A DNA stretch of 64,000 nucleotides. Source: Sipunculus nudus. Taxonomy: Eukaryota; Annelida; Sipuncula; Golfingiida; Sipunculidae. The notes beneath the pieces are model-generated. The model saw nothing but the letters and a program-made list of their open reading frames with translations. It made no database searches and was not told the origin of the DNA. Position numbers and translations under genes: made by a program. Positions 1 through 12,500 of this stretch are shown here, in pieces. Position 1 is the first letter of the stretch. Each line of letters begins with the position of its first letter. The stretch spans positions 26,093,519-26,157,518 of the forward strand of contig CM049306.1 of the NCBI GenBank assembly GCA_026874595.1, read 5' to 3'.

Positions 1-765
1 TGTTTACATATTACCTCTCTTGCAGTGCCGCACCAGCTTGTCTTGGGCGCAGCCATGTTTGTTTACACGCTGAGCCAATCAGATTTTACCTTTCCCAGCT
101 CAAACTGACTGGGCGTTTGGCAGCTTGCCAAACCTTAAGAATCCTTTCATTTCTCACTGCATGCGAGTGGAAGGTCACCGGGAGGTCACGCGCTGTGTTC
201 AGAGCGTACATGAAGTCGTGTTCAGTATAAGTTACCAGTAATGAATTAAAGGGGCCCAGTCACCTATCTGGCCTTTAAAAAATAAAGGCAATCCCTTGAA
301 GCTTTCGTGAAAATAGCCCAGAAAACAGGGATATCACCGCACAGACTGCTTATTTTGTTTATATCAATGTGTTCATAATATGTCGTGCCCGCCAAAATAA
401 TCAAAACAAATTCAACAAGGGCAACTGGCTGAAAGTCTGATAAACGAGACAGCGGCTTTGCAAATGTCGAATTGCAACAAGTGACCTTTCTCCGCATATA
501 CTAGTATATATATGCAACCTACCGCCTTAGGTTATATGTTTTTCCCGTTTGTCAACTTTGTGTATTTACAAACATTTTGTTGATAAACAATTCACACATT
601 CTTCACAAAGGCCTTATAAGAACTTTCCACAAGCAAAATTACCCTGAAATCATAAATATATACACCGAGGAAGCCAGAAATCAAATATATTCTTTTTCAA
701 AAGGTAGGCTAGGTCATTGGGCACCGTAAGATAAATGTTACGGAGATACATGTGCTTTTCACTGA
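1..765. other. Non-coding left edge
   Basis: I see no coding exon here. The short open frames have no recognisable protein content. The segment holds one copy of a dispersed repeat (331-497, listed separately) and otherwise unassigned AT-rich sequence. Confidence 0.5.
331..497. repeat. Dispersed repeat, copy A (relative at 18346-18510)
   Basis: This stretch aligns by eye with 18346-18510 in the same orientation. Shared blocks include TTTGTTTAT, ATTCAACAAGG, TTTGCAAA and a final ACCTTTCT. The match is clearly diverged with small gaps, so it is an old dispersed family rather than a recent duplication. A minus-strand open frame crosses both copies, which explains the look-alike peptides. I do not recognise the family. 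Confidence 0.5.
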
Positions 766-1770
766 AAACAGACGCACGGACGCCACACAAAAATGATTGT
801 AGGTGGCGCCAATCTTGTTTGTTTAAGATAAATTAAGCTATAAAAGATCAATGGACATGCAACATTACAGGCTAATTACATCACAGTATTCTCCTGAGAT
901 GTACTCCTGGATGGACGCTGTGCAAAAACGACTGTAGGTGACGCCATCAGTCTTTTGTTTGAGAGAGTTATCATTTAAAGGTCTGTAGGAATGCAAAATT
1001 TCAGTCCGATCGTTTACAACACTCCTAAAATATTTACATGAATGCAGGAGCGGACTGGGATGGGAAACCGACCCTAGAAATTTGAATAAGAGCGCCCCAG
1101 ATTCAATACCATTGGCCAACCAGTATCAATTATTTATGCCATCGGACTGCTTAGAAAGTGACCGATGTCCCGTTTAACCAGTTCGCCCCTGCATATATAT
1201 GTACTCTATGCATAAACTATTGTAATGGCGGCATCAGTGTTACATAAGCGACAAAGCTGTCAAAGATCATGGATATGAAGCTTTACATAAAACAGTACTG
1301 AGATAAATATATGACCGTATTCTACGAAAACGAACATGCAGTTTATCGTCACCATGCAATAATATGTTCGAGAAAGCTATCCATGCAAGATAGTGAGACT
1401 GCATGATAGGCCTACATAAAAAAATGTGTGATTTTTAACCCCGAACACCCACAGACGGACGCTGTAGGAAATTGCCTGCACGTGGCGCGACCATTTTTGC
1501 GTACTAGATAAAGCTATCCAAGGTCTATGGACATGTTAATTTACAGGTTAATTGATAAGTCAAACTACTCCTGAGATATGTTTAATTTTTGCCCAAAATA
1601 GACACAGGGAATGATGTCGAACAGAAAAGTTAAAGATGGCGCTACGTAGTCCTGTTAATGGGAAATAGGTATCAAAAGATCTATTATATTAAACAAACAT
1701 ATTTTCAGGCCTATACGTCAAAACACTCCCGTGCAAAACACTACCGAGATAAAGTGACTGCTTCGTCGCA
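766..1770. repeat. Diverged tandem array, units about 130-250 bp
   Basis: At least four and probably five degenerate units follow each other, beginning near 766, 906, 1185, 1440 and 1595. Most start with a GGACGC(T/C)-like block, then a TGTAGGTGGCGCCA-like block, an AAGCTAT-AA-GGTC-ATGGACATG block and finally CTCCTGAGATATG. Spacing is irregular because units have gained or lost sequence. No coding potential is visible. It may be the inside of an unidentified transposon. Confidence 0.5.
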
Positions 1771-2768
1771 TGTTTATATATTGAGTTTTATGGTATTTTA
1801 GCGAGGTATACGATCATATTCTCTTTAACGGGGGCATTGTTATTATTGCTTTATGGACATTTTGATGTTAAAACTTTTGCACCATCGGATAAATATCTAA
1901 TTTAGAGCAAAACTGCATGGGACATACATGTATTTGCAACAGGAAGTAATGTTTACCTCAGTCATTTTGGTCCAAGAAGACATGGGTCATACTGATGAAA
2001 GCCACCATGACGTACATCAGCAGTGAGAACTTATTTGCGGCTTTGTGTGCTACGTTAATACCTACCTTTTATTCAGGAATATACACGCTTTTAACCTGAG
2101 AATTTATGCGTATTAGCAGACTATAAGCGAACCATGTATCAAGATTAAAATACCCGAGCTTATTATGGGTTTTCTCTCTTGAATAAATACAGATTGAATA
2201 ACACCAACCAAGTAAATGTACATGGAGTGCTGACTAAAGTGTACGGTCAGATATATCTAATATTTTAGTCACCCTTGGTGGCTATTTAAAACGAATGGAT
2301 CTGTACAATTTCATGACTTGTCAGAGTGAAAGAAAAAAGTATTAACCCATTTTACACCATTAGTATTTACCCTAAAATTGTGTAACAATGGCAAAAGAAT
2401 GTAAAGATATAAGATATACATATATAGGTAGTTAGATACACAATTAAATATTTATCATCAGTAATATAAGTATAAGTAACAAATAAATGTTGCCTATATC
2501 ACAGAACATGTGACATATTTGACTAAATAAAAGCACAAATAGTAGTAGATATACCTAAAATTATATGCAATGGCCAAACTGACTGTTAAGATGTCTATTA
2601 AAAGAGAAACTTTCTATATGATATATATACATACATGATAAAAATATCCAAAAAATATTCTATAAGTTTATTATTCTAAACTTTTGATTGAGTACCTTTG
2701 GGTATAGACACAAATTTCAGTCTGAAAGTGTTATTACATATCGTCTCATTTGCAGTATATTCTCCTGA

Positions 2769-2775
2769 TAATATA

Positions 2776-2857
<82 letters not shown>
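2769..2857. repeat. (TA)n microsatellite
   Basis: About 89 bp of almost pure TA dinucleotides with two interspersed GTATA steps. The YIYIYI-type peptide that can be read across it is an artefact of the repeat. Confidence 0.95.
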
Positions 2858-2860
<3 letters not shown>

Positions 2861-3063
2861 TAATTATGATATTGGTCTTTTAAATCTTTTAAATATCCTG
2901 TATTTTATAATTATATATCAATTTTAGATCTTTATATAAGCGACTTTGATAATGGATTTTCCTAGCTGCAGAGAAGAATGGAGAACGTAGCTTAACGTGG
3001 GCGCATATGAAGGGAAATCCCCGGTTGAAATAACACACGGCAAGTATTTTCTTTAAGGTGTAG

Positions 3064-3073
3064 CACTTCCGGT
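3064..3073 (+). promoter_or_regulatory. ETS/GABP-type site CACTTCCGGT
   Basis: CACTTCCGGT is an exact match to the ETS-family (GABPA) consensus common in promoters of housekeeping and repair genes. It lies in a locally GC-richer patch about 6.4 kb upstream of the HROB start codon. It could mark the HROB promoter, but no clear donor after it defines a first exon, so this is a weak inference. Confidence 0.2.
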
Positions 3074-4717
3074 GAAGAAGAAATGGGCGGCCAGCTTGAA
3101 TTGTCACTTGTCTGGGCTTCCAAGACTAAGATGTGTAGAGTGTAATTTCATCTGATTCAGTTGGTTATTTTCAGGGTGAGAATGTTTCTTTAATTTAATG
3201 TGCTTATTATTTACCTTCTGTCCGAAACCAGTAGCAACATGGTCAAATTTTAAGAGAATAGCACTGATGAACTGACCATCAGGGATGAGCTGATCCATTG
3301 GTAGACAGCTAGAGTGTCCGTCTCTATAATACAGAGACGGAAAGCACTGCATGCATTCTTGTGGTGCCCTGTCTGATATTACTAAATGTCCGTCCTTTGG
3401 CCAAATTACCAAACATAATCTAGCTAACATACCCTTTACTAAGACTCCTTACTTGTTTTCTTGCTCAAATAAGAAAATGAAACATATAATCCAGGTTCAA
3501 AGTTAAGAAGCGATGCTCTCAGGTTTCTACCCAAACATGACATGTTGCTTTAGGGTCAAGGACACAGGGAGAAGCCAGTTTTCAAATTACTTCCCCTGAT
3601 TGGCTGTTAGGTTTCAGGCTCATTCATCATGGAAATCCAATTTAATTCCAAGCATAAGATTTGCTGCCTGGTCCCTAAAATAGTGCCATCTAGTGAATAA
3701 AACAGAAAGTGCAAGCAAAACAATGGTTCCAGGCGGGGCTAGTAGCCACCTGCGAATTTTCTCGTTTTCACTTATTAGAAATGGTTCACACATCCAGTAA
3801 AGACCCACGTTTGTTTATTTTAAGCTTATTATCTGATTTATCTAAATATCTGTGTCCTCGCTCGCACACGAATATTTTCAATAGAGTGCTCGTAAGCCTC
3901 GCTGGGAGGCTTACTAAATAGGCTAATCCATTGGTTGATTGGAGCCCGGTTTGACCCAGTGGGCAGTCGTGATTCTGTAGTAATATACAGAGCCACAGGC
4001 CTCTGCTTTCATTTATCTATCTTTCGGAGTGCATAAAATGGTCTGCGTAGCGCTTGTTGTGACCCTGTGTGTGGGTAGTCCGATTAAATCGAACTCGATA
4101 TTATTAGGCCCTACCGTAAATTGAGTCCGATAGGCTAGCCATACAGCAAGTGTTTCCACATGCAAGCCTCAGACTTCACACTGCCCAATGCACTTGAAAT
4201 CAGTGTCAACAGGTGATACTTTTACTCTGTGCCAACTCTTTTTACTCTTCCAAATTGGGCTGTTACATAAAATATAACAAATTCTGGGTCTGACTCTTAA
4301 GTCCCTGAGTCAGCGAGGTTCCCAGTGAGGTATTCAAGTGCTCTGAGACTGTTTGCCACTCTCCCAACTATACTTGTTGTCCGATTGATTAGAAACCTAG
4401 GATAAAAACTCAGTATCTTTTTAATAATGCAGTTATAATTTTATTACATTAGTCTAGATTGAAACCATAAAATGCATGCTGACTGCCCTGTACTAGGATA
4501 TTAGGCCTGTGCCGTTCCATTAAGCAGTATTTAGCAGTTGATTTACCTGTAACAGATCTATACGCCAGGGCCAGGTTTAAATACCAGGAATTCGCACCCT
4601 GTGGTTATCAGACTCGAAGAGGTTTAATCTTAAGAGTCCGATTCAATCGGGCTTGTGTGTGGGGTGCCTGTTCTACAGTTAGTGACTGGAACACTGGCAC
4701 TGGACAGTGGAGTAGGG

Positions 4718-4800
4718 CCTGAAGTGCTACCATGGCATGGTTTAAACCCCAAGGCATCATTGCCATAGGCTAATTTATCAGGGGAAAAGGTGTATAGGAC
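4718..4800 (+). repeat. Inverted repeat arm 1 (partner 7947-8053)
   Basis: The segment from CCTGAAGTGCTACCATGGCA to the block around GTGTATAGG matches the reverse complement of 7947-8053, with gaps in the middle. The arms are about 3.2 kb apart and flank the hAT-type element. They look like two oppositely oriented copies of an old dispersed repeat. Confidence 0.5.
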
Positions 4801-5626
4801 AGTCCTTAGGTGATTTATTGCCTACTCATTAGTTACAGGCTTGGACAGTGCTGGGGTAATGTTTGTACAACAATAGTACAGGTATGTAAATGTGTGACAA
4901 CCTGTCAACCTTACAAAGTGTTTTTATCACTGCTAAAAAGACTGTATGCTTGAACAATTTATGAAAATTTATAATGCATTGTCAAACTTGTTTAAATAAG
5001 AAATTCTGTATAAAGACTGAAAAGATTTATGTAAATATTTTTCTATGTATGGACTTGTCTATTTAGCATATCTAAATTGTATATTGTAATTTTTTATTCA
5101 TTTTTATAAAATATTTAAGAATGGGAAATATCATTAGATACAATGCATAAACTCGTGTTAGGTTTATTAATTACCTGAGTATAAATAATAATGCAAATTT
5201 TAATATTTTAAAATTATACAGCACACAGCACAAGAAACATGTACACAAACTAAATGTTGTGAGCTTCATTCCCATTTCTTTACTATATATATTTAGAAAA
5301 ATTTGAAGCAAGTCAAAGTCGGGTAGTATTGATCTGTTAATGGTTACATGATCATTACTTTCATCACATGGTCAGAGAAAGATTGTGTCAACAGGTTACA
5401 CATACTAGTACATGCCTGAGCAGATTGCATGAGAACTCTATTAGAGGTTTACCACTGAACTGTTGTGCCATGGTGCATATGGTCTGTAGTGTCATAGGCT
5501 GTGACCTGTAATATTAAATTATGATTTGAAATATTTTAAGTCTGTACAGAAAATAATCCTGACTCATACTTTTGAAAATCAATAGATCTAAGTAACTATA
5601 AATATGTAACATTGAAAAAATGTAAC

Positions 5627-6836
5627 CAGGGTTGGGTTTTATCCGGATAAAACTTGTTTAATCCAGGAAAATGGATAAAACTGGGTTTTATCTGGTTTAA
5701 TCCAGTTTTATCCGGATTATACAGGATTAAACTGGATTAAACTAAAAATCACCTGGTAAAATTTGATTTAAATTAAAAAATTTGATAATCTGGATAAATA
5801 AGTTCAAAAGGTAAATTTATAGTTTAAAAATATATGTTTTGTATCCAATTGGCAATTTCCTCCAGGTTCATGTTTCACTGTTGTCAGCATCCACTATCAG
5901 CTTATGCTCAACACACCAGATTGAGGAACTGTCACTTTGTCTTCTATGTTACTTTTTTGACTGGTAGTCAGTTTCTCAGTAGGATGTAATATCTTTATCT
6001 AGCATCATCCTGGATCAACCATCAAATATTTACTCATAGTCACAGGGCAAGCTTATAGGGTGACTTTTGCAGCCCAATTGTCAACAACTAATTATAGAGA
6101 CTCTGTGGAGGAGGGTGCCTGAATGACTTTGATTCAATGCAGGTATCTCCTCTCAGGCTGTCATGACTGGATGGTTGTCAAATGATAGCCCACTGTTGCT
6201 GCTTGTTTAAACATGCCTTTCCAGTGGTCAAGGAATCACACTACTAACCAACATTCAGAGAAACCAACTTGGGCAAAACAGCTTTTCAAGTATTTTATCC
6301 TTTGCTTCTTGAAAGGTCTTCCCCACAAAATTATTGACATAGTGACTGATGTCACAGTATATCTTAAATCATTTATGCAATAAATGACTAAATTATGCAC
6401 ATCCCTCTCGGATGTAAGAATTGATGCTTATCTGTGAATATATTATATTCTATTGAACCACTGATTAGTGAAATGTACAAAATGGTGATCATGTTTAAAT
6501 AAGTCGTACTCAAACTGACCTCAATGAAGAAGAGAAATAATTTAAGTTTCAAAATAATTATTAAAATCATGGTATGACTATCTGTGACAAAAAATAATGA
6601 GTTTTATGTATGAATATAGAGTCACATAATAATTTAGTTAATTAGACATAAATGTTCCTTATAAGAACTGTATTTTTTTTACAGTGGAAAGCTAAACTTA
6701 ATATAAAATGTCTATTTCACAGACAGTATGCACCCAAACTTCAGATAAAACTGGATAAAACCTGTTTTATCCGATCCGGATGAATCCGGATTTATCCAGT
6801 GGATTAAACCGACTGCGGATAAAACTGCCAACCCTG
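5627..6836. mobile_element. hAT-type DNA transposon, non-autonomous or decayed
   Basis: The ends are inverted: the left end reads CAGGGTTGGGTTTTATCCGG and the complement of the right end reads CAGGGTTGGCAGTTTTATCC. The element is 1,210 bp and is flanked by a perfect 8-bp duplication, AATGTAAC, at 5619-5626 and 6837-6844. CAGGG-type ends with an 8-bp target duplication are the signature of the hAT superfamily. The subterminal regions are packed with short TTTATCC/GGATAAA motifs in both directions, as is usual for hAT transposase binding regions. I find no open transposase frame or BED finger, so it is probably mobilised in trans or dead. The perfect duplication suggests a fairly recent insertion. 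Confidence 0.88.
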
Positions 6837-6844
6837 AATGTAAC

Positions 6845-7946
6845 AATAAAAGAAAATTTCAATGTTTAAATATCAAATTTAGTATGCCCAAAGAAGAACA
6901 CCTCTGACAGATTACTTTTGAAAATATTTTATTATAATACATATTAAAAAAATGAGTATATGCTGAAGATTATTCATAAAGCAGGATAAAAGGATTTTAA
7001 TTTTTAGGACTCGCAATTAATATATATATATATTGAATTCATCTCACCATCAGTTATTTAGAAGAAAACAGAAAATAATCAGTTTTGATGTTTGCATGGC
7101 TATGTGGACTGAAACCTGCAGGGAAAGCACCAGTAAATCAGTGAAGTGTAGAATAACTGGTTATTTTTCATATATGCTTGTTATTGTGGTATATGAAGAT
7201 AACCTGATACATGGAGTGGAATGATAATATGTAACATGATTAAAGAACAGTTTTCTGCTTTGTGGTATACAGTAATTTAAATTCACTTAAAAATCTCCTT
7301 TTCTTATATTTCAATTTCATAATTTTATATGATATTAAATAAGTACAATACTTTAAATCACATAAGCCACTGGTTGTAGAAAAGATATGATTAAAAATTT
7401 TAGTGTAAGACATGCTACAGGAAGGGGATTTTGAATGGTTTAAAGTGCAATACATAGCCTCCATAGAGATGATCATCTCTTTAATAAATACTTTTGAAAG
7501 CCCGAAAGTTTATTTGAAAGATCGTTAAATAAAACCATAAAGGGGATAAAGGATTGATTAATAATACCAAAAGTATGCTTTATTTTAATTCCAGTCAAAA
7601 AGACCAATTAATTATATTTCATATTTTGTATTCAGTGTAATTATCATTTTTATAAGATCCTAATAAAGGGATTAAAAAAAATAAAAAATAATTAGAACTT
7701 AGTTTTGCACATCCATTTGTAACCATACAATACCTTAACCTACAGTACTATAGTATAACTACGGTCTGTGATATTCAGTCAGTCTTTAATGATCTATTAA
7801 ATTATAATTTATATTTAAATTTAATAATCCTTTTATACAGTCCTTGGATCAGAGTGCGATCGACAGCTAAAGATTGCTCTTGCCTCTTGGTGCCTTGATT
7901 GCTATGCAAACAGTATGGCAAACCTTAATGCAAACATTGTCTATAC
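6845..7946. other. Non-coding, nothing recognised
   Basis: AT-rich intergenic sequence with short open frames lacking splice context or protein-like composition. I see no repeat or regulatory structure worth naming. Confidence 0.5.
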
Positions 7947-8053
7947 TCTATACACCCTCTCATCTAGTTAAATGACCTGTGGCATAGTTTGTACCCTGCC
8001 CTTGGGTGCAAACCATGCCAAGGGTGCAAACCATGCCATGGTAGCACTTCAGG
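7947..8053 (-). repeat. Inverted repeat arm 2 (partner 4718-4800)
   Basis: Reverse-complement match of 4718-4800. It contains a small internal duplication, TGCAAACCATGCCA repeated in tandem, which is absent from the partner arm. Confidence 0.5.
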
Positions 8054-8689
8054 TGCTATTGGGATAATATTGTATCAGCCTGCAAGGTGCCTGTATTACA
8101 TTTTAACTGAGTGGGCCAGGAGATGAGCAGTAATGATGTACCCCTAGCCCTAGCTCCCATGCTCTATCCCTACACTATGCTGGGCGAGGGCCCTAGAAGA
8201 TGCTTTAAGATAACTAGAGACATTCTACTTAAGATAAAATTATTATATTTTGGCTAAAAGTGTTGTATTTATCATAAAACAAAGATATTTCTATCAAATT
8301 GGTGTGTAACACATCACATTGACAGTGTTTCTCATCTTAAAATGCTAAATAAAAGAACATTGACATGATAAGGGGCAAAACTGTCTGAACTGGATCCATC
8401 CATTCCGTCCGAACATGGTAAGCCGGCAACCTGGCAAACTTGTTACAATGTATCAACTGCCAGGAGTGCAGCTCTGTGAGCAATTTTCTCTGATTCAGAG
8501 ACTGGGTTGCAAAGTTCTAAAAGTGAATCTGATTTTTATTCTTAAACACAATATTTACCTTAATAATGTCTTGGTCATTCTAATAAATTACTATTTCCAC
8601 ACCAAATTAACAAATTTTCCTATCATAAACACAATTTTTGATTTTTTACCATTTTTATAAGCCCGTCATATGACCAGAGTTATGAGTAT

Positions 8690-9150
8690 AATGGTATACC
8701 CACTGTCCTTCTGTCAGTCCATTAACTTTCAGTGTCGCTGCGATAACTTATCACCAGTGCTTTTATGGATTTTTGTGAAACTCACCATAAGTACATACCA
8801 ACAGATTATCTCACCCAAGTTAGATTATTGGCAACATCACACATATTTAATAAAGTCACGGGTCACACGGTTTCTTTGTGGTGTCACCACGATAACTTAC
8901 AAAGATGTGAGGAATTTTCATAAAACTCATCAGAATTGTTAATCAATAAAATATCTCACCTTAGTTCAAACTCAAGTGAAATCCATACATATTTAATAAG
9001 GTTAGAGGTCACCGCACTTTAGTGGTACCTTGATGACTTACAAAAATCCTATGGATTTACATGAAAACACATAATTCATATTTACCAATAGTTTCTCACC
9101 TGATTTACATTCTCATCAAAATTTATGCACTTGTTTTGCAAAATTATCAT
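8690..9150. repeat. Three diverged tandem units of about 145-157 bp
   Basis: Each unit has a GATAACTTA / GATGACTTAC block, an AAA-TC-TATGGATTT-TGTGAAAAC block, a CC-ACAGATTATCTCACC block and a CATATTTAATAA-GT-A-GGGTCAC block. Units begin near 8732, 8889 and 9033, and the third is incomplete. Non-coding. Confidence 0.6.
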
Positions 9151-9516
9151 CGGTAAGTTTGTCACTGAATAACTAAAGATGGGATTGAATCATCTGATCA
9201 GGTCATCTGCATGGTTGAACTGCTTGCGGCACATTAAAATTTATTATCATATTTTTCAATTTTTGGTGAAAATGCAATCAGTTTCAACCTGTTTTGCTTG
9301 GTCATGACTTGTGAGTAAACACCATGACCCCCACAATTTCCCATGTGGGCTGTGGCATAAATGTTTGGATCCCCTGATCACAGGTGAATATCGACATAAC
9401 ATAACCTGGACTGATGTGAGAGTAATCCTCTTGGAGTTAGTGAGGTTTTGTAGCATTTTGCAACAGATTAACATTTATTTTTATTTACAGATATTAGCCA
9501 GTGTCCAAGTGTGAGT

Positions 9517-12500
9517 ATGGAGGATGATTTCAACCAAGATGAGCAGGTATGTCTGGGGCTACATGTTTAGCCATTTGTCCTGTGGCATTTGTTAAACTGT
9601 TATTGGTATAACATCATATTGGTGTAACTATTCAAATAATCTGCCTGTTTCATAATATTCCTATAAAGGTCATGTCAACCTCTATTCCGTGTAATTGAAT
9701 AGACTGTAATCTAAGCCAGATCAATGCCATTGATATATCAAGAAATAAAATGTAAATAAAAGCTCTGTGTAGGGAGTGTGAGTGAAGTCCCATTAACTAA
9801 ACATTCCTCAAAGTAAGGTGTTAAAACTTTTTATGTTTTTGTTCAGATTTGTGTTATGTGAAGGTCATTGAATCCCAAATATATCTGTTCTGTGTTTCCA
9901 GTTTATTTCTGGGAAGCTTGTAATGTCAGCTGTATCTGTTGTAAATGTATCTAAGGTTAGAATGTTTACAAATCAGATTTATTATTAGGGTCCCACTTGA
10001 AAAACCTTGCCCTATAGAGATCACTGTGTCTGTCTCTCAGTCTGTCAGTGCCCCTTTCTTATGCAGGCAGTATCTCAACAAAAACATGCCTAATCTTTCT
10101 CAAATTCACAGGGACGATTTGTCCTTATGAGGACTCCATCCCAGTCAAATTACAGACCTACCAATAATCCAATGTGGCAGCCAGACCACAATTGGAGATT
10201 TTCTGTCGCAAACATTTTCACAAACAGAATACCTTTAATCTTTTTCAAATTCACAGGGTGGATTGGTGTGTATTAGGACTCCATCCCTATCAAATTACTG
10301 ACCAATCCAAAATCAAATATGGCCGCCAGAGTACAATCAGTGATCTTGTATTGCACACATTATTTCAAACATTTCTTCTTTAATATGATTTGAACCAGAA
10401 GGATCTTTATTCCCTCAAGCACATTGATAAAACATTTTTCTTCTTGTCATATTTTTTAACATTCAACTTAACTTTTTACCCATATGCAAACTAGTCCAGC
10501 ACTACCAGATATGTGGGGCCCTCTGTGGACTTTTGCAGACCATATCTAGTTATTTTTATTTACAGGCTTTGCTGTTGGCTGCCATGGAGATGGAAGAGGA
10601 CTCGTTCGATACTGAAATTTGCAACAGTCATATATCTAGCATGAGCAAGAAGGCGATACCTCAGGGAGCACCTGTTACTAACACTCTCACCACAAACAAA
10701 AATCATTGCAATGAAACCAATGTGACTACACCTCTCAGCTTGAAATCTGATAATTTACCTCATAAACCACACCCACTGTCATCAGATATGAATAAGAGTA
10801 ATAATAACAATAATTACCTGAGCACAAAACAAGGAAACTCCACTAAGTGTGTGGCTTCAGGCTTGTTTCAGTTACAGCAGGATGAATTTGGAGATGAAGA
10901 TTTAGACTTGCTGCTTGAAATGGACAAGAGTTGTCATGAAACTTCAGTAGCTGTATCAGGAAATCCAGCTCAAACAAATATTGACAAGGGAAACTCCAAC
11001 CATGTCCACAGACATGCTCAGTCTCGCCATTCACTGACTCCTATCCACACCAGGAGGACCGAATCTGCTGTTACAAGTAATACATTCACCAAAAACAGTA
11101 CTGTTGTCTGTAATTGTGATACCGCAGCATCACCAGCTGCTGTGACTTATTCTACACCAAAGCAGGTGACAAACTACACACCTGTACAGTCAGAGAATAG
11201 GAAAGGACAAGCACATAGGACTGTGGATAGTAACGTCACTCCGGTCCGATTGGTCCATCCTCGGCCATCCCCTCTGTCATCCAGTGAAAAGCATGTATCC
11301 TCCAAGAAAAAGAGAAAGTTTCCTGGTCCTGCGGGTCTCCTTCCTGTTATGGTGAGAATTCTAAGATTTTTGTGTTATTGCAAAAAATTGTATAGTTTTA
11401 AACTGATATCAGAGACTGTTTATTGTTGATAAATGGATTTTGTATATATATAATGAGGAGAGATGCACATAAAAACTGATCTGTCACTAAGGAAGCTTGC
11501 TTTTCTAGGGAAGCGGTTGAAATGCTGGACTTACATTTCCTTTTTAGTGTTTGGGAAGTTCTGAATTTAATCCTTTAGCAGATGTTAGCCAAATAAACAA
11601 TTTCAGCATAAAAAATAATATAAGTGAAGTGTAGATTTTGTTTATTATTAAAAATCATTTATGGCTTTCACCCAGATCAACTTCAGCAAGGGAAACTAGT
11701 GGTATGTCTTAAAAGTTGGAAATTAAAATGTATTGAAAAGCTGCCTGACCAACCAGTGATCACTTGATGCAGTAACAACTGTATTGCAGCTTGATGATAC
11801 ATATTATAGCAATCACATTTTCCTAATGAAATTTCATTTAATAAGTCCTTTAATGGTCGTTTTAATTTCAATCAAGTTTTCATTAGGAACACAGTAATCA
11901 TTTTAAACCTAATTACAACTGTAGTTTCATCTTAATATTACAGAAATCCTTGTTAGGAAATCAAATTCACTTAAATGACACTGGTTATTCTCATGCTTAA
12001 TCTGAAATATATATCCTTTCCAGACACCAGATAGAATAAACAGTGTGCCTCATGTTGAGATTACACCTACAAGGACACCTGTGCAGAAGAAGGTAAATCA
12101 TCTGATCCATCTCACAGCTCGGAATTGTTCTTATTCTGCAGTTGAATGCATGATTATACAAAATAATTGTGTCAGAAACAACATATCACCTAAGAATTTT
12201 ATTTTTACTGAATCCAAGTAAGATGGCATGATGGTTCCCAGTGATATGTATTAATATGTATAATATGTCTGGAGTGAGGATAAAGTTTGGAAGGAAAAGA
12301 GATGAGTAGACATTGTTTTATTACTTTTAAATAAAAATATTAGTGATGTTTCAGTGGTACAAATTTTGCTTCTGAGACACCCCTCCCCACTCCTACCTTC
12401 AACGTAGAAGACTTTTAACATACTGATCAAGTTCCAGATCAAGATCACAGTTTCCTCTAAATCAAGATCAAATTAAAGCTACACATTTGTCTTTGTTTAC

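Larger units (their letters stand above)
1771..5618. other. Non-coding stretch upstream of HROB
   Basis: No coding exon recognised. It contains a long (TA)n tract, one ETS-type site and one arm of a diverged inverted pair, all listed separately. An untranslated first exon of HROB must lie somewhere upstream of 9491, but I cannot place it. Confidence 0.4.

Noticed and set aside
3104-3430. 108-aa minus-strand open frame
   Set aside because: Low-information peptide with no recognisable domain, bounded by no convincing splice or start context.
8690-9150. CRISPR-like spacing of repeats
   Set aside because: Units are diverged, about 150 bp long, contiguous and in a spliced animal genome; there is no repeat-spacer structure.
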